This document shows, one piece after another, positions 1-8,692 of a stretch of 64,000 nt of DNA. The position numbers and the translations under genes are program-made. The DNA is from Skermania sp. ID1734 (GTDB lineage: Bacteria > Actinomycetota > Actinomycetes > Mycobacteriales > Mycobacteriaceae), in contig NZ_VLIY01000001.1 of the NCBI RefSeq assembly GCF_007489285.1, positions 1-64,000 on the forward strand, written 5' to 3'. Below the pieces are notes generated by a model, which was not told the origin of the DNA, did no database searches, and saw nothing but the letters and a program-made list of their open reading frames with translations. Positions within the stretch are counted from its first letter, which is position 1; every line of letters begins with the position of its first letter.

Positions 1-299
1 ACTGTCGCACAACGGTTTACACGGATCGATGGGACGTGTCGGTGCGTGCGGCGACAACGCCGCCATGGAATCGTTTTTCGCCCTTCTGCAACGCAACGTG
101 CTCGACCGGCAGCGCTGGTCAACTCGAGCCGAACTTCGCCTGGCGATCGTGTCCTGGATCGAGCGGACCTACCACCGACGCCGTAGGCAACGCGCGCTGG
201 GCAGGCTCACCCCGATAGAGTTCGAACTGCTCCACACAGCAGTCGCAACCGCGGCCTGAAATTCACACCCCGCGAGCCAACTGAACTCGGGGCAGTCCC
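1..299 (+). mobile_element. Right end of an IS3-family insertion sequence (truncated by window edge)
   Basis: The coding remnant at the left edge is the C-terminus of an IS3-type transposase. About 30 bp after its stop codon there is a sequence rich in GGGGCAGTCC, which resembles the terminal repeat of actinobacterial IS3 elements. The exact end near position 299 is inferred, because the left end and the target duplication lie outside the window. Confidence 0.5.
2..259 (+). CDS. IS3-family transposase OrfB, C-terminal fragment (partial)
   Basis: The frame is open from the window edge to the stop at 259, so the start lies upstream. The peptide contains the typical end of the DDE integrase core of IS3 OrfB proteins: CGDNAAMESFFALLQ carries the catalytic Glu, followed by WIERTYHRRRRQRALG and LTPIEFE, which matches the usual NxxRxHxxLGxxTPxxFE ending. 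The product would cut and join the ends of its own element. Only the last ~85 residues are visible, so activity cannot be judged. It marks a mobile-element boundary next to the accessory region to its right. Confidence 0.85.
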   Translation: MSHNGLHGSMGRVGACGDNAAMESFFALLQRNVLDRQRWSTRAELRLAIVSWIERTYHRRRRQRALGRLTPIEFELLHTAVATAA

Positions 300-331
300 A
301 ACTATTACCGCTGAGGAAGAGAGGCGGAGAG

Positions 332-724
332 ATGACGTATCAAACGCAGTTTGCTCAACCGCAGTTCGCCAATCCGATCAAGTACCGCAATCCCATACTC
401 ACCTGGTTCGTTTGGCCGTTGATCACGCTCGGCATTTACCACCTCGTTTGGTATTACAAGATCCACCGGGAGATGCGCGACAGGACCGGTGACCCGAACG
501 CTCCGGTTGCCGGTCCGATGTTGGTCATGCTCTTTCTCGGCTGGACGTTCATCGCGCCGCTGATCAGCTATTACCGGACCGGGAACCGAATCAAGACCAC
601 GCAAGCCCAGGTAGGCGTCCAGCCGACTTGCAGTCCCATCATCGGCCTCCTGCTGTTCTTCGTATTCGGCCTGAGTGTTCTCTACTACCAAATCGAGCTG
701 AACAAGATCGCCGCCCCGCACTGA
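332..724 (+). CDS. DUF4234-type small membrane protein
   Basis: A 130-aa protein with an N-terminal hydrophilic stretch (to ~residue 18) and about three hydrophobic segments (~residues 24-42, 68-86 and 104-122). The first segment contains TLGIYHLVWYYK, the signature of the DUF4234 family, and it is followed by a charged IHREMRD loop. It is probably an inner-membrane protein of unknown function. The ATG at 332 follows a purine-rich GGAAGAGAGGCGGAGAG stretch that can serve as ribosome binding site. It converges with the next gene, leaving a 7-bp gap. Confidence 0.75.
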   Translation: MTYQTQFAQPQFANPIKYRNPILTWFVWPLITLGIYHLVWYYKIHREMRDRTGDPNAPVAGPMLVMLFLGWTFIAPLISYYRTGNRIKTTQAQVGVQPTCSPIIGLLLFFVFGLSVLYYQIELNKIAAPH

Positions 725-731
725 GAGCAAG

Positions 732-1493
732 TCAGAACTTCGCGCGGGCCAAGAACCGTTGCAGCGCAGCCACATCGCCGTCGACGGCGACCTCGTCGGG
801 CATCCGGCGACCCCATAGAAACAGCAGCAGATCAGACGCGGTGGCGGTGACCACGGCGTCGACCCGACCCGAAATCCGCGTCACCGCACCCTCACCCGCG
901 CGCACGGTCCATTCGTCGCGACCATCGCTCGCACGCAGGCAAACCCTTTGCGCCGTACCGCCCAGGTCATGTGACAGTGCGGGTAGCACGTCGTCGATGA
1001 ACTCGTCGATCCCGTCGACAGCAAGCATCCGGTCGATAGGATCGTTGCGCGCCACAGCGTTCGCGGCATCCCAGCCATGCACCGCGGTTTCCTGCGCCAC
1101 TCTGCGGCGTATGAAACCCACATCCTTACGGCGCCCCCACGTCCACGCGGGAGCGTCGGGAGCGAGACCCTCCAGGACCTCGGCCGTGACATCCACACCA
1201 TGACCAAACCACGCAACCAGGTCACCGTCAGACGGGCGGTCGGGCTCAGTCCAGGCGTCCGGACCGTCCAACTCTCCACGCGCCACCATCCGCCAGAACA
1301 GATGCACGATCCCGACGTGCCACACCAGGTCAGAGACGTTCCAACCGGGGCAGGATGGCACAACGCGGTCGAGGCTATCGACGGCAACGTTGATGATCCG
1401 GTGACCGTCGCGACGCACAGCGGCGATGTGGCCATCCGGGTCCATGGCAGGCCATGCTATCCCGCCGATTTCAGCGTCGACCGTTTTTGTCAT
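732..1493 (-). CDS. Maleylpyruvate-isomerase-family mycothiol-dependent protein
   Basis: A 253-aa protein of the DinB-like four-helix family that uses mycothiol in actinobacteria. Visible landmarks are VPSCPGWNVSDLVWHVGIVH (residues ~46-65; the first metal-ligand His is in this helix) and RRVAQETAVHGWDA (~130-143; the second conserved His), followed by a C-terminal domain ending with VDGDVAALQRFLARAKF. The substrate is unknown; family members are thiol-dependent isomerases or transferases. The ATG at 1493 sits directly after a G-run. The Met at 1445 (MDPDGHI) is an alternative start that fits the family N-terminus. Confidence 0.8.
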   Translation of the reverse strand: MTKTVDAEIGGIAWPAMDPDGHIAAVRRDGHRIINVAVDSLDRVVPSCPGWNVSDLVWHVGIVHLFWRMVARGELDGPDAWTEPDRPSDGDLVAWFGHGVDVTAEVLEGLAPDAPAWTWGRRKDVGFIRRRVAQETAVHGWDAANAVARNDPIDRMLAVDGIDEFIDDVLPALSHDLGGTAQRVCLRASDGRDEWTVRAGEGAVTRISGRVDAVVTATASDLLLFLWGRRMPDEVAVDGDVAALQRFLARAKF

Positions 1494-1575
1494 ACCCCCC
1501 AGATACCGTGATGGTTGCGGGTAGAGCCAGGGGGACGGCTCCCCGATCAGCTTCCATCAACAGTGAGGAGCCCCG

Positions 1576-2784
1576 ATGACCAACGCGTTCGATTTCGACG
1601 CTTCCGTCGAGCAGGCCTGGGTCGCCTTCCGCGGTCGACTCGCCGATGACCTGGCCGAGTTGCAAAAGGGCGGTGATCTGGTCCTCGAACTGCCAGGCGA
1701 TCAGTCAGGCGCCGTCCGCTTCAAGGTCACCGGCGCCAACCGGCTGCGGTGCGAAGTCTGGCCCGCCCATCCGCTGTCGCAGCGCCCGCTCGACGGCGCG
1801 GCACTCGACAGGCTCATCGAGCTCGGTTGGCGCCCTCGCCGGTCGGGACTCTACGTCTTGGAAGTCGGCCGACGGTGGGTCGACAAGATGGCAGCTGCCG
1901 CCGTCATCTTGATGCGCGAGCTCTGGAATGTTCCGCACCCCACGTTTATCGACGACGGGAAAATCGAGCCGCCGGCAGAGCCGTCGCTGCAGGTGACGAC
2001 CGTTGCCGAGAACCGCGACCACCTGATGTCGTTGGTGCACAGCGCTCTTCAGGAGTTGGTGTGCGACCCACTCAACATCGACGAGGATGGCGACATTCGG
2101 TTCGACATCGGCGGCATACCGTCGTGGCTTCGGGTACGCGGCGACGAGCCGACCATCGAGTTCTTCGCCATGCTTTCGAACGACGCCACCGATCCGGCAT
2201 GCGTGTGCCCGGTCATCATGGAGCACAGTCGGCAGTGGCCGGACGTCAAGCTATTACAAATAGGCGAAAGCGTGTACGCCGTCCTTCGCCTGGCGTCCGC
2301 CGTGTTCGCCGCGAAGAATCTGCAACTGGCACTCGAAGATTGGCTGTCGTTTATGGGCGGCGGCGCTCCGGCCATCGTCAAGGACCTCGCCGAGCGCCCA
2401 ACCATCGCCGAGCTCGACGACCACGACGAAAACCCGGAAAAGCAGACCTCACTTCCGCCCGCGTTGAGCTGTCTGTTGCAGCTCGACCTGGAAGGCGGCA
2501 GTCTCAGCGCGCGCGAGGTCGCCACTATTTGTGAGCACAGCCGCGACGGCATTCTGGAATACATCCGGATCTGCTCCGAGCAAGAGCTGTCGTGGCTCCG
2601 ATCGGCCGATGAAGCTGAGGGACTCGGCGACCACGAGGAGGCCGCGGCATGCCAGCACGAGGCACGGGCGTGGAAGCGAACCACGGCGAGCTTGCGTGCG
2701 GCGCTGCGGGTGGTCGTCCTACCTGAAAAGAAACATCGCGGTGCGAACACGAACGAGTCGAGGCGGGCGTCAAACGGCCGGTAA
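1576..2784 (+). CDS. TY-Chap-like protein, three-domain paralogue 1
   Basis: A 402-aa soluble protein. It begins with FDFDASVEQAWVAFRGRLADDL, continues with NRLRCEVWPAHPLS, LGWRPRRSG and ELWNVPHPTF, and ends with a helical C-terminal domain (~300-390) containing VATICEHSRDGILEYIRIC and GDHEEAAACQHEARAW. The same blocks recur in the genes at 60919 and, without the C-terminal domain, at 12265. The N-terminal fold looks like the T3SS/YbjN-like chaperone (TY-Chap) superfamily known from actinobacteria; this is recalled rather than searched. The function is unknown. The ATG at 1576 has TGAGGAG five bases upstream. Its 3' end overlaps the convergent AddA-like gene by 15 bp. Confidence 0.6.
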   Translation: MTNAFDFDASVEQAWVAFRGRLADDLAELQKGGDLVLELPGDQSGAVRFKVTGANRLRCEVWPAHPLSQRPLDGAALDRLIELGWRPRRSGLYVLEVGRRWVDKMAAAAVILMRELWNVPHPTFIDDGKIEPPAEPSLQVTTVAENRDHLMSLVHSALQELVCDPLNIDEDGDIRFDIGGIPSWLRVRGDEPTIEFFAMLSNDATDPACVCPVIMEHSRQWPDVKLLQIGESVYAVLRLASAVFAAKNLQLALEDWLSFMGGGAPAIVKDLAERPTIAELDDHDENPEKQTSLPPALSCLLQLDLEGGSLSAREVATICEHSRDGILEYIRICSEQELSWLRSADEAEGLGDHEEAAACQHEARAWKRTTASLRAALRVVVLPEKKHRGANTNESRRASNGR

Positions 2785-5700
2785 GGTCCTCTCCCGCACT
2801 ACCGCACCGTCGACGCGACAGAACACCAGCACCAACCGACTCACCGTCTCCCCCGCAACTTGGCGGAGCAGGTCGGCGTAGACAGACAACTGGGTCCAGT
2901 ACTCCGCGAGAGTCCCAGCCGACACTCCGACGTCGGTCTTGTAGTCGATGATCACGAGCGATCCGTCGTCCTCGCGATACACCAGGTCGGCGATCCCCTC
3001 CACGACCTGAGTACCGTCGGGCGACATGCCGGCCAACGGTATCTCCTGCCAATGCTCCCGCGCTGCAGCACGTTTGACCGGTTCGGACTCGAAAGCAGAC
3101 CGAGCGAGCGCCACAAACCGGTCGACATCGGACAGCCCCGCAGACATCGCCGCATGCCGCGCGACGGCTTCGAAATCCGCACGCTTCAAGCCCTCTTCCA
3201 AGACCGCGTGCAATGCCGTCCCTAGATCGGTTCCGCTGTCAATCCCACCGACACCGGCTGGAACCACCTCATCGCCGACCGCCACCTCGTACTCCCCGCC
3301 ACCGCCGTGCGCAATCCGCGTCGCCGAAACTGTCGCCGCCACCGACGACGCCGAGGACACCAGAGCCGTCTCGGCCTGCCATGCCTCCCAAGGCAGCAAC
3401 TCGACACCGCTCGCAGCCGGATCTTCGACCGGCACCGGATCGATCAACTCCGGCGGCTGGTTCACCACGCCAACGAGCCCATCAGCCAACAACTTTCCCC
3501 AGCAATCGCGGGACGCCTGATACCCCGACACAGCGAGGAACGACTCTGCGCGGGTACACGCCACGTACAGCAGTCGGATCCGTTCGGCTTCGATGTGCTG
3601 CTTCTCCACATCGAAAACGTCTCGGTACGCCATCGACTTCACTGTCCGACACAGGTTTACGTGCATGGCACCCGTCTCATCCCAGAGCACCGGGTCAGCG
3701 GTATTGCGGAACCCACCGCTCATTCCAGCGAGAATCACCATAGGGAACTGCAGACCCTTCGCGGCGTGAATGGTCATGATTCGCACGGCGTTGACGCCAA
3801 TTTCCGGCAGCACCGCCTCGGCGACGCGCGCGTTCTCGTCCTCCTGCGCGGACGCCCAGTCGAGGTAGTCGCGCAGGTCGCCGCGATCCTCCTGGTACCA
3901 CGCGTGCGCCTGGTCGATGACAAACCGCAACCGCCGCCACACATCGCGGTGCCGCGGCGAGTCCATCGACACTTCGAAGACGCGACGATCGGTCGCCAAT
4001 CGACTCAGCAGCGCACCCGGGTTCATCTCCCCCAGTTCCAACCAGAGCGACCGCAGATATGCCAGCGCCGCGGCGACCGCAGAGTCACCCAGCCCGGCGG
4101 GCGGTTCGGCGAAGATGGACCACTGACCGCCACCCGACTTCCAGCGCAGTAGGTCATCGTCGCCGCATCCGAACAGCGGCGTCCGCAGGCTGGCAACGAG
4201 CACGCCCTCGTCAGCCGTATTGGCCAGTGCCCGACAGGTAACCAGCAGGTCGTGGACCTCCTGGGTCGAATACACCAGCGATGAAGCCTCGGAACGAAAT
4301 TCGATCCGGGCGGCGTCCAACGCCTTCTCCAGAAACGGCAGGACCGCACGGGACGGAATCAGAATGCAAATGTCACTCAGCTTCATCGGTACGTGGTCGA
4401 ACGAGGGCGTCTCCTTGCGCCAACCACGCTTCAGCGCCGTCGCGATGACCTTTGCGACATCGCGCGCCTCGCGGGCCCGCAGCGCTTCCGCGGGCGTCAA
4501 CGAATCCTCGTCCGCAACGGGCTCGTCGTCGCAGAACACGAACGGTCCAGGACCCCAGTCTTGTCCGTCCCAATCAGGCCTGCCCGGGTCTGGATCGAGC
4601 GGGGTGTATTCCGGCTGAATGTGCCGCTGCGGCTGCACTAGAGCACCGAAAACTTCGTTCACCCAGTCGATGACCGGACGGGTAGAGCGAAAGTTCGTGG
4701 TCAGGTTGACGATATCGGCGGCGTCGGCGCGTTCCCGCGCTGCCATGTACGACGCGATGTCCGCGCGACGGAAGCGGTATATCGACTGCTTCGGATCACC
4801 GACCGTGAACAATCGGCCCGCAACATCCGCCACGATCATCCGGGCGATCTCGAGTTGCAGCGGATCGGTGTCCTGAAATTCATCGAGCATGATCCGCTGA
4901 TACGAATCATGCACGGCCGCAGCGACATGTGGATCTTGCAGTGCGTCGCGAGCGCACACCAACAGATCGTGAAATTCGAGCTCGCCGCTGTGGCGTCGCT
5001 CCCGCGCTTCGGCCACGATTACGCGAGACATGTGGTGCACCACGATCATCAGCGCCGAGGCGACGTATTCGTCGCGAACCTCGCACGCCAGCAGCTTCAG
5101 CTTCTTGATCGACTCCTTGATTTCTTGGACCCGCCCGGAGCCGCCCGTCCAGGACGCTGCCTTGCCGCCGCTACCAGGTCCAGGGCACTCCTCGACGAGG
5201 CTCAACCACACGTCCGACGCGGTGGCGTCGACGAAGTTCCGATGCCAGTCCCGAACCTTGTCGAGCTGGTCCACGAGCTTGTCCGCGTGATCCAGGCAGT
5301 CCTCACGCGCCTGCGCGATCGCTGCGGCCGCGGCGCTAACCTCATTGAAGCGTGCGCGCACCAGCGTCGGCGGTTCACAACCCACGTCGAGGCGGTCCCA
5401 ATGCCGGTCCAGCGCATCGGCAAGGCCGCGCACCTGCTCCAGCGATGCACCCGCAGCCACCACGATCCGCATGGCCTCGCCCAGTCCGGTCGGCGCGGTC
5501 GCCGCATCGGAGAAAAGCTCGGTGCGGATCCGCCGCCACCGCCGCTCGAACGACAGTTGCGACCCCATCGCATCGACCACCGAAATACGCGGCGGCACAC
5601 CCGCTTCCAGTGGATGCTCGCTGATTATCCGTGCCGCGAAGGCATGCAGCGTGCCGATCGCCGCAGTGTCGACCTGCGCCAGCACCGCCGGACCGGCATC

Positions 5701-5919
5701 AGCCAGGGCTGCACGGACGCGTTCCCGCAATTCCGCGGCGGCCTTCTCGGTGAACGTGATTGCCGCAATCTGGTCGAGCTCGACACCGTCGTGCAGAACG
5801 AGGTGGCGAATGCGCTCGACCAGCGAATGGGTCTTCCCGCTGCCTGCACCCGCTTCGACGAAAAGCGAGGTCGCCGAGTCGGTTCTGATCCGGTCACGAC
5901 TCTCGGCATCAGTCAGCAT
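2770..5919 (-). CDS. AddA/RecB-like UvrD-family helicase with C-terminal RecB nuclease domain
   Basis: A 1049-aa ATP-dependent helicase-nuclease. Motifs in order: Walker A EAGAGSGKT (~residues 22-30), AAITFTEKAAAELRERV (Ia), DEFQDTDPLQ (Walker B, ~345), GDPKQSIYRFRRAD, TTNFRS, MTIHAAKGLQFP (V) and LLYVACTRA (VI). A C-terminal PD-(D/E)XK nuclease follows, with GTALHAVLEEG, GIADLVY and IIDYKTD (~990). It would unwind and degrade duplex ends, as AddA does in double-strand-break repair. The ATG at 5919 is preferred over upstream starts because it overlaps the preceding AddB-like gene by 11 bp. It is the last gene of a three-gene operon with the genes at 5909 and 8689. It may serve recombination or anti-DNA defence. 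Confidence 0.88.
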   Translation of the reverse strand: MLTDAESRDRIRTDSATSLFVEAGAGSGKTHSLVERIRHLVLHDGVELDQIAAITFTEKAAAELRERVRAALADAGPAVLAQVDTAAIGTLHAFAARIISEHPLEAGVPPRISVVDAMGSQLSFERRWRRIRTELFSDAATAPTGLGEAMRIVVAAGASLEQVRGLADALDRHWDRLDVGCEPPTLVRARFNEVSAAAAAIAQAREDCLDHADKLVDQLDKVRDWHRNFVDATASDVWLSLVEECPGPGSGGKAASWTGGSGRVQEIKESIKKLKLLACEVRDEYVASALMIVVHHMSRVIVAEARERRHSGELEFHDLLVCARDALQDPHVAAAVHDSYQRIMLDEFQDTDPLQLEIARMIVADVAGRLFTVGDPKQSIYRFRRADIASYMAARERADAADIVNLTTNFRSTRPVIDWVNEVFGALVQPQRHIQPEYTPLDPDPGRPDWDGQDWGPGPFVFCDDEPVADEDSLTPAEALRAREARDVAKVIATALKRGWRKETPSFDHVPMKLSDICILIPSRAVLPFLEKALDAARIEFRSEASSLVYSTQEVHDLLVTCRALANTADEGVLVASLRTPLFGCGDDDLLRWKSGGGQWSIFAEPPAGLGDSAVAAALAYLRSLWLELGEMNPGALLSRLATDRRVFEVSMDSPRHRDVWRRLRFVIDQAHAWYQEDRGDLRDYLDWASAQEDENARVAEAVLPEIGVNAVRIMTIHAAKGLQFPMVILAGMSGGFRNTADPVLWDETGAMHVNLCRTVKSMAYRDVFDVEKQHIEAERIRLLYVACTRAESFLAVSGYQASRDCWGKLLADGLVGVVNQPPELIDPVPVEDPAASGVELLPWEAWQAETALVSSASSVAATVSATRIAHGGGGEYEVAVGDEVVPAGVGGIDSGTDLGTALHAVLEEGLKRADFEAVARHAAMSAGLSDVDRFVALARSAFESEPVKRAAAREHWQEIPLAGMSPDGTQVVEGIADLVYREDDGSLVIIDYKTDVGVSAGTLAEYWTQLSVYADLLRQVAGETVSRLVLVFCRVDGAVVRERTLPAV

Positions 5920-8692
5920 GGGCACCCCCGTTCCGGGTGGCGACGAGGTCGGCAAGCTCGGGCACATGCTCCAGCGCGCCCCAGGCCCGCTCGAGTCCTG
6001 GGCGGCCGATCAGGCCGAGCAGGTCGTCAGGCCACTCGTTGTCCGGCGGCATCGGCGGGAAGTAGCCGGCGTTGATCATCCGGTGCACGATGGTGACGTC
6101 CTTGCGCAGCACATCGATCACCGCGTCGGTGACGGTGTAACCGACGATTTCCCACTTCGCTTTCGAGCTGATGAACCAGTAGCGCGCCTCGACCTGGGCG
6201 CCGCCGAGGGATCGCGCGAAGAGCCCATAGACGGGCAATTGCAGTTTGCGGCCGCTCCCGGTGGGGTTCGCCAAGGTTTGATCCTTGTAAGAGTTGGCTT
6301 TTCCGGTCTTGTAATCGGTGACGCGGATTCTGCCGTCATGGTGGCGGTCGATTCGGTCGACCTTGCCGGTGAACCGCACAGCCGTGTCTCCGAGGTCGAT
6401 TTCGACGTCGTCGAATCCTCGCTCGGCGCTATCGGGACTCCAGCCGTCGTCGTGATCATCGTTGTCACACGCGAACCATTCGACGAGGTCGCGCCTGATT
6501 ATCTCGCTGTCCTTCTCCCACAACTGGGGCAGCCAACCGGGCGCGGCGAGTCGTGCGCTGCGCAGGACGTCGTCGGCGTGTTCGAGCAGTCGGCTTAGCG
6601 AGCGACGCTGCCCGCCAATGCATTCGATCACGAACAACTCGAGGATTTTGTGGACCAAGTTTCCGCGGGTGAGCGCATCGACCGCGGTCGCGGTGTCCGG
6701 ATCGGGCAGACAGTCGGCACGCAGGATGCGACGAACGAAGAACAGGTAGGGACAGGTCAGCCACTCTTCGAGCCTGGTGGGCGACACCGGGCTGGTGAAG
6801 AAGGTGATCAAATCTTCTGCGTCGGAAACGTTGCCGTTGAATCGGGTGAACCTGCCGTTGAGCCGGTCGCTGCGCAGGCGCATTCCAAGGCGAATGATTG
6901 CGTCATCAAGACGTCCCTGACGCTTGTCGGCCGATAGCTGCGCGAGGGCCCGCATACGCCATTCGGTTCCGGTGGCCGGCGTTATTCCGAGCCGGAGATC
7001 CGGCTTTTGCACTGCCGCATCGAATGATTCGACAGCCACGATCGTGTCGGCCGCTTGGGTGTCCTGGTGCCAGGACGTGATGCCGACCGGTCGTCCCGCC
7101 AAGCGTTCCAGCGTTGGCATCACCCAGCGCGACGGAACCTTCTCGGCGCCGCCACGCAGACTGCCGCGCGGGAAGGCCAGCACTCGTTCACGGCCGCTAC
7201 CCAGGGTGAGCTGGAGCCGACGGTGCTGAAGTCGAATGTCGTCGGCCAATGCCCACCCTGTCAATCGACCGGGAAGTAAGGGGTCTTCGCGGTGCGGCGC
7301 GGGAACAATGCCTTCCGCTGCACCGAGGATGATGCTGACGTCGAGGTCGCGTCCGACTCCAGCACTGATGGGCCCGAACGATATTCCGGCGCCGAAGGTT
7401 CCCACCGACCCACTGCTCGCTTCGATTCGCACGGTCATGGCCTCGCTGATCGCGCGGATGGTCGGGTCGGGTGCCACTCCGTCCATGTGCGTTAGCTCGG
7501 ATGCCATTCGGCGCAAGGTCGTGACATCAGGTCGCTCAACGAAATACCGGTCAATGATCGCAACGAGGCGCTCGGATGCTTCGGCCCAGTCCGAAACGGC
7601 ACCGAGTCCACGGAGGTCCTTCGCGAGTGTTCGCACGAAGTCATGCAGACCCTGCGCCGTCGGGTAAGAGGCGTGCTCGGTTGGGATCTCGTCGAGCAGA
7701 AGCCAATCCGAGCCGCCGACGATGGGACATTCTCGGCGGGTGAGACGCTCGATCTTGTGCTGAGACAGCTTGTTACCGCTGCTGTCGGCGCACCGGACCG
7801 ACCGTTCCGCGAGAATCGCCAACAATTCCCGTCGCGGCATCTGCTCTGGGTCGAGCGCCAGCAGACGCAGCAATGACCTGGCCGCGGGCCGGTCGATGAG
7901 TGAATGAGTTTGGGGACCCGCAATTTCGAACCCGGCGTTGGCAAAGTGCTCGTGGATGAGGTGCAGGTAGGGGTCTTCGCCGCCGTAGAAAACCCCGATG
8001 CGATGTCCGGGGACACCACTGGCCAGGTGGGAACGGATGAGGCGAACAATGGCACGGACCTCGTCGTCGGCGTCCGAGGCGTGCACAACTATGGTGCCGG
8101 TGGCATCATCTGTGACGTCGACGGTTTCACCGGCGCGCTGCAGCGCTGAAAGGAATTGTGATTCGGCGTCATTGGCCGGGACGGGCTGGAAAACGATGAC
8201 TGAGCCCAGTTTTCCGATGCGGCTCGTCGCGGCCGCGTACGCCTCATGGGCGAGGAAGTAGCGCGAACGCTGGGAGTCGACGACTGCCTGGTGAACTCGC
8301 AGCATGTCGGCAACCAACGGCGTCGGGTCGGACATCGCGGGATGAGCAAGTGAACACAAGGCGAGCGAGGCACCGGCCAGTGCTCGCGAGGTGATCGACT
8401 GGTCGGCGACGTCGACAAACTCTCCTGGCTCGTCGGCCAGAATGCGTTGGACGGCGGCCTCGAGCAGTGGGTACGGCAGCGCGGTTCGCGGCGCCAATGC
8501 CGGTGCGGCCAGATAGTCGACGGCTTGCGCGACGGTGAGTACTCGGGTGTTGGCGACGCCGTCGCGGCGCGCGAGGTAGCGCAGCACGTCCCGGGCGGCG
8601 CCGAAGCTGGGCACGATGACGGTGACCAACGACAGCGGTTTGCCGTCCTTGGCGCGGACGACGGCGTCGGCCAAACGTTCGTAGGCCGTCAT
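5909..8692 (-). CDS. AddB-like PD-(D/E)XK nuclease / inactivated helicase
   Basis: A 927-aa protein. The N-terminus (LVTVIVPSFGAARDVLRYLA) is like the degenerate helicase half of AddB, without a convincing Walker A loop. The C-terminus carries a RecB-type nuclease: LEEWLTCPYLFFVRRIL, GNLVHKILELF (~705), VRFTGKVDRID (~776) and RVTDYKTGKAN (~791). It lacks an obvious four-cysteine iron-sulphur set. It would form a two-subunit helicase-nuclease with the downstream AddA-like product. The ATG at 8692 overlaps the stop of the upstream NERD gene (ATGA), which fixes the start and implies translational coupling. Longer upstream reading has arginine-rich shadow sequence. Confidence 0.82.
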   Translation of the reverse strand: MTAYERLADAVVRAKDGKPLSLVTVIVPSFGAARDVLRYLARRDGVANTRVLTVAQAVDYLAAPALAPRTALPYPLLEAAVQRILADEPGEFVDVADQSITSRALAGASLALCSLAHPAMSDPTPLVADMLRVHQAVVDSQRSRYFLAHEAYAAATSRIGKLGSVIVFQPVPANDAESQFLSALQRAGETVDVTDDATGTIVVHASDADDEVRAIVRLIRSHLASGVPGHRIGVFYGGEDPYLHLIHEHFANAGFEIAGPQTHSLIDRPAARSLLRLLALDPEQMPRRELLAILAERSVRCADSSGNKLSQHKIERLTRRECPIVGGSDWLLLDEIPTEHASYPTAQGLHDFVRTLAKDLRGLGAVSDWAEASERLVAIIDRYFVERPDVTTLRRMASELTHMDGVAPDPTIRAISEAMTVRIEASSGSVGTFGAGISFGPISAGVGRDLDVSIILGAAEGIVPAPHREDPLLPGRLTGWALADDIRLQHRRLQLTLGSGRERVLAFPRGSLRGGAEKVPSRWVMPTLERLAGRPVGITSWHQDTQAADTIVAVESFDAAVQKPDLRLGITPATGTEWRMRALAQLSADKRQGRLDDAIIRLGMRLRSDRLNGRFTRFNGNVSDAEDLITFFTSPVSPTRLEEWLTCPYLFFVRRILRADCLPDPDTATAVDALTRGNLVHKILELFVIECIGGQRRSLSRLLEHADDVLRSARLAAPGWLPQLWEKDSEIIRRDLVEWFACDNDDHDDGWSPDSAERGFDDVEIDLGDTAVRFTGKVDRIDRHHDGRIRVTDYKTGKANSYKDQTLANPTGSGRKLQLPVYGLFARSLGGAQVEARYWFISSKAKWEIVGYTVTDAVIDVLRKDVTIVHRMINAGYFPPMPPDNEWPDDLLGLIGRPGLERAWGALEHVPELADLVATRNGGAHAD

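Noticed and set aside
4855-6075. 406-codon frame antisense to the AddA-like gene
   Set aside because: Shadow frame spanning the start of the AddA-like gene and the end of the AddB-like gene.
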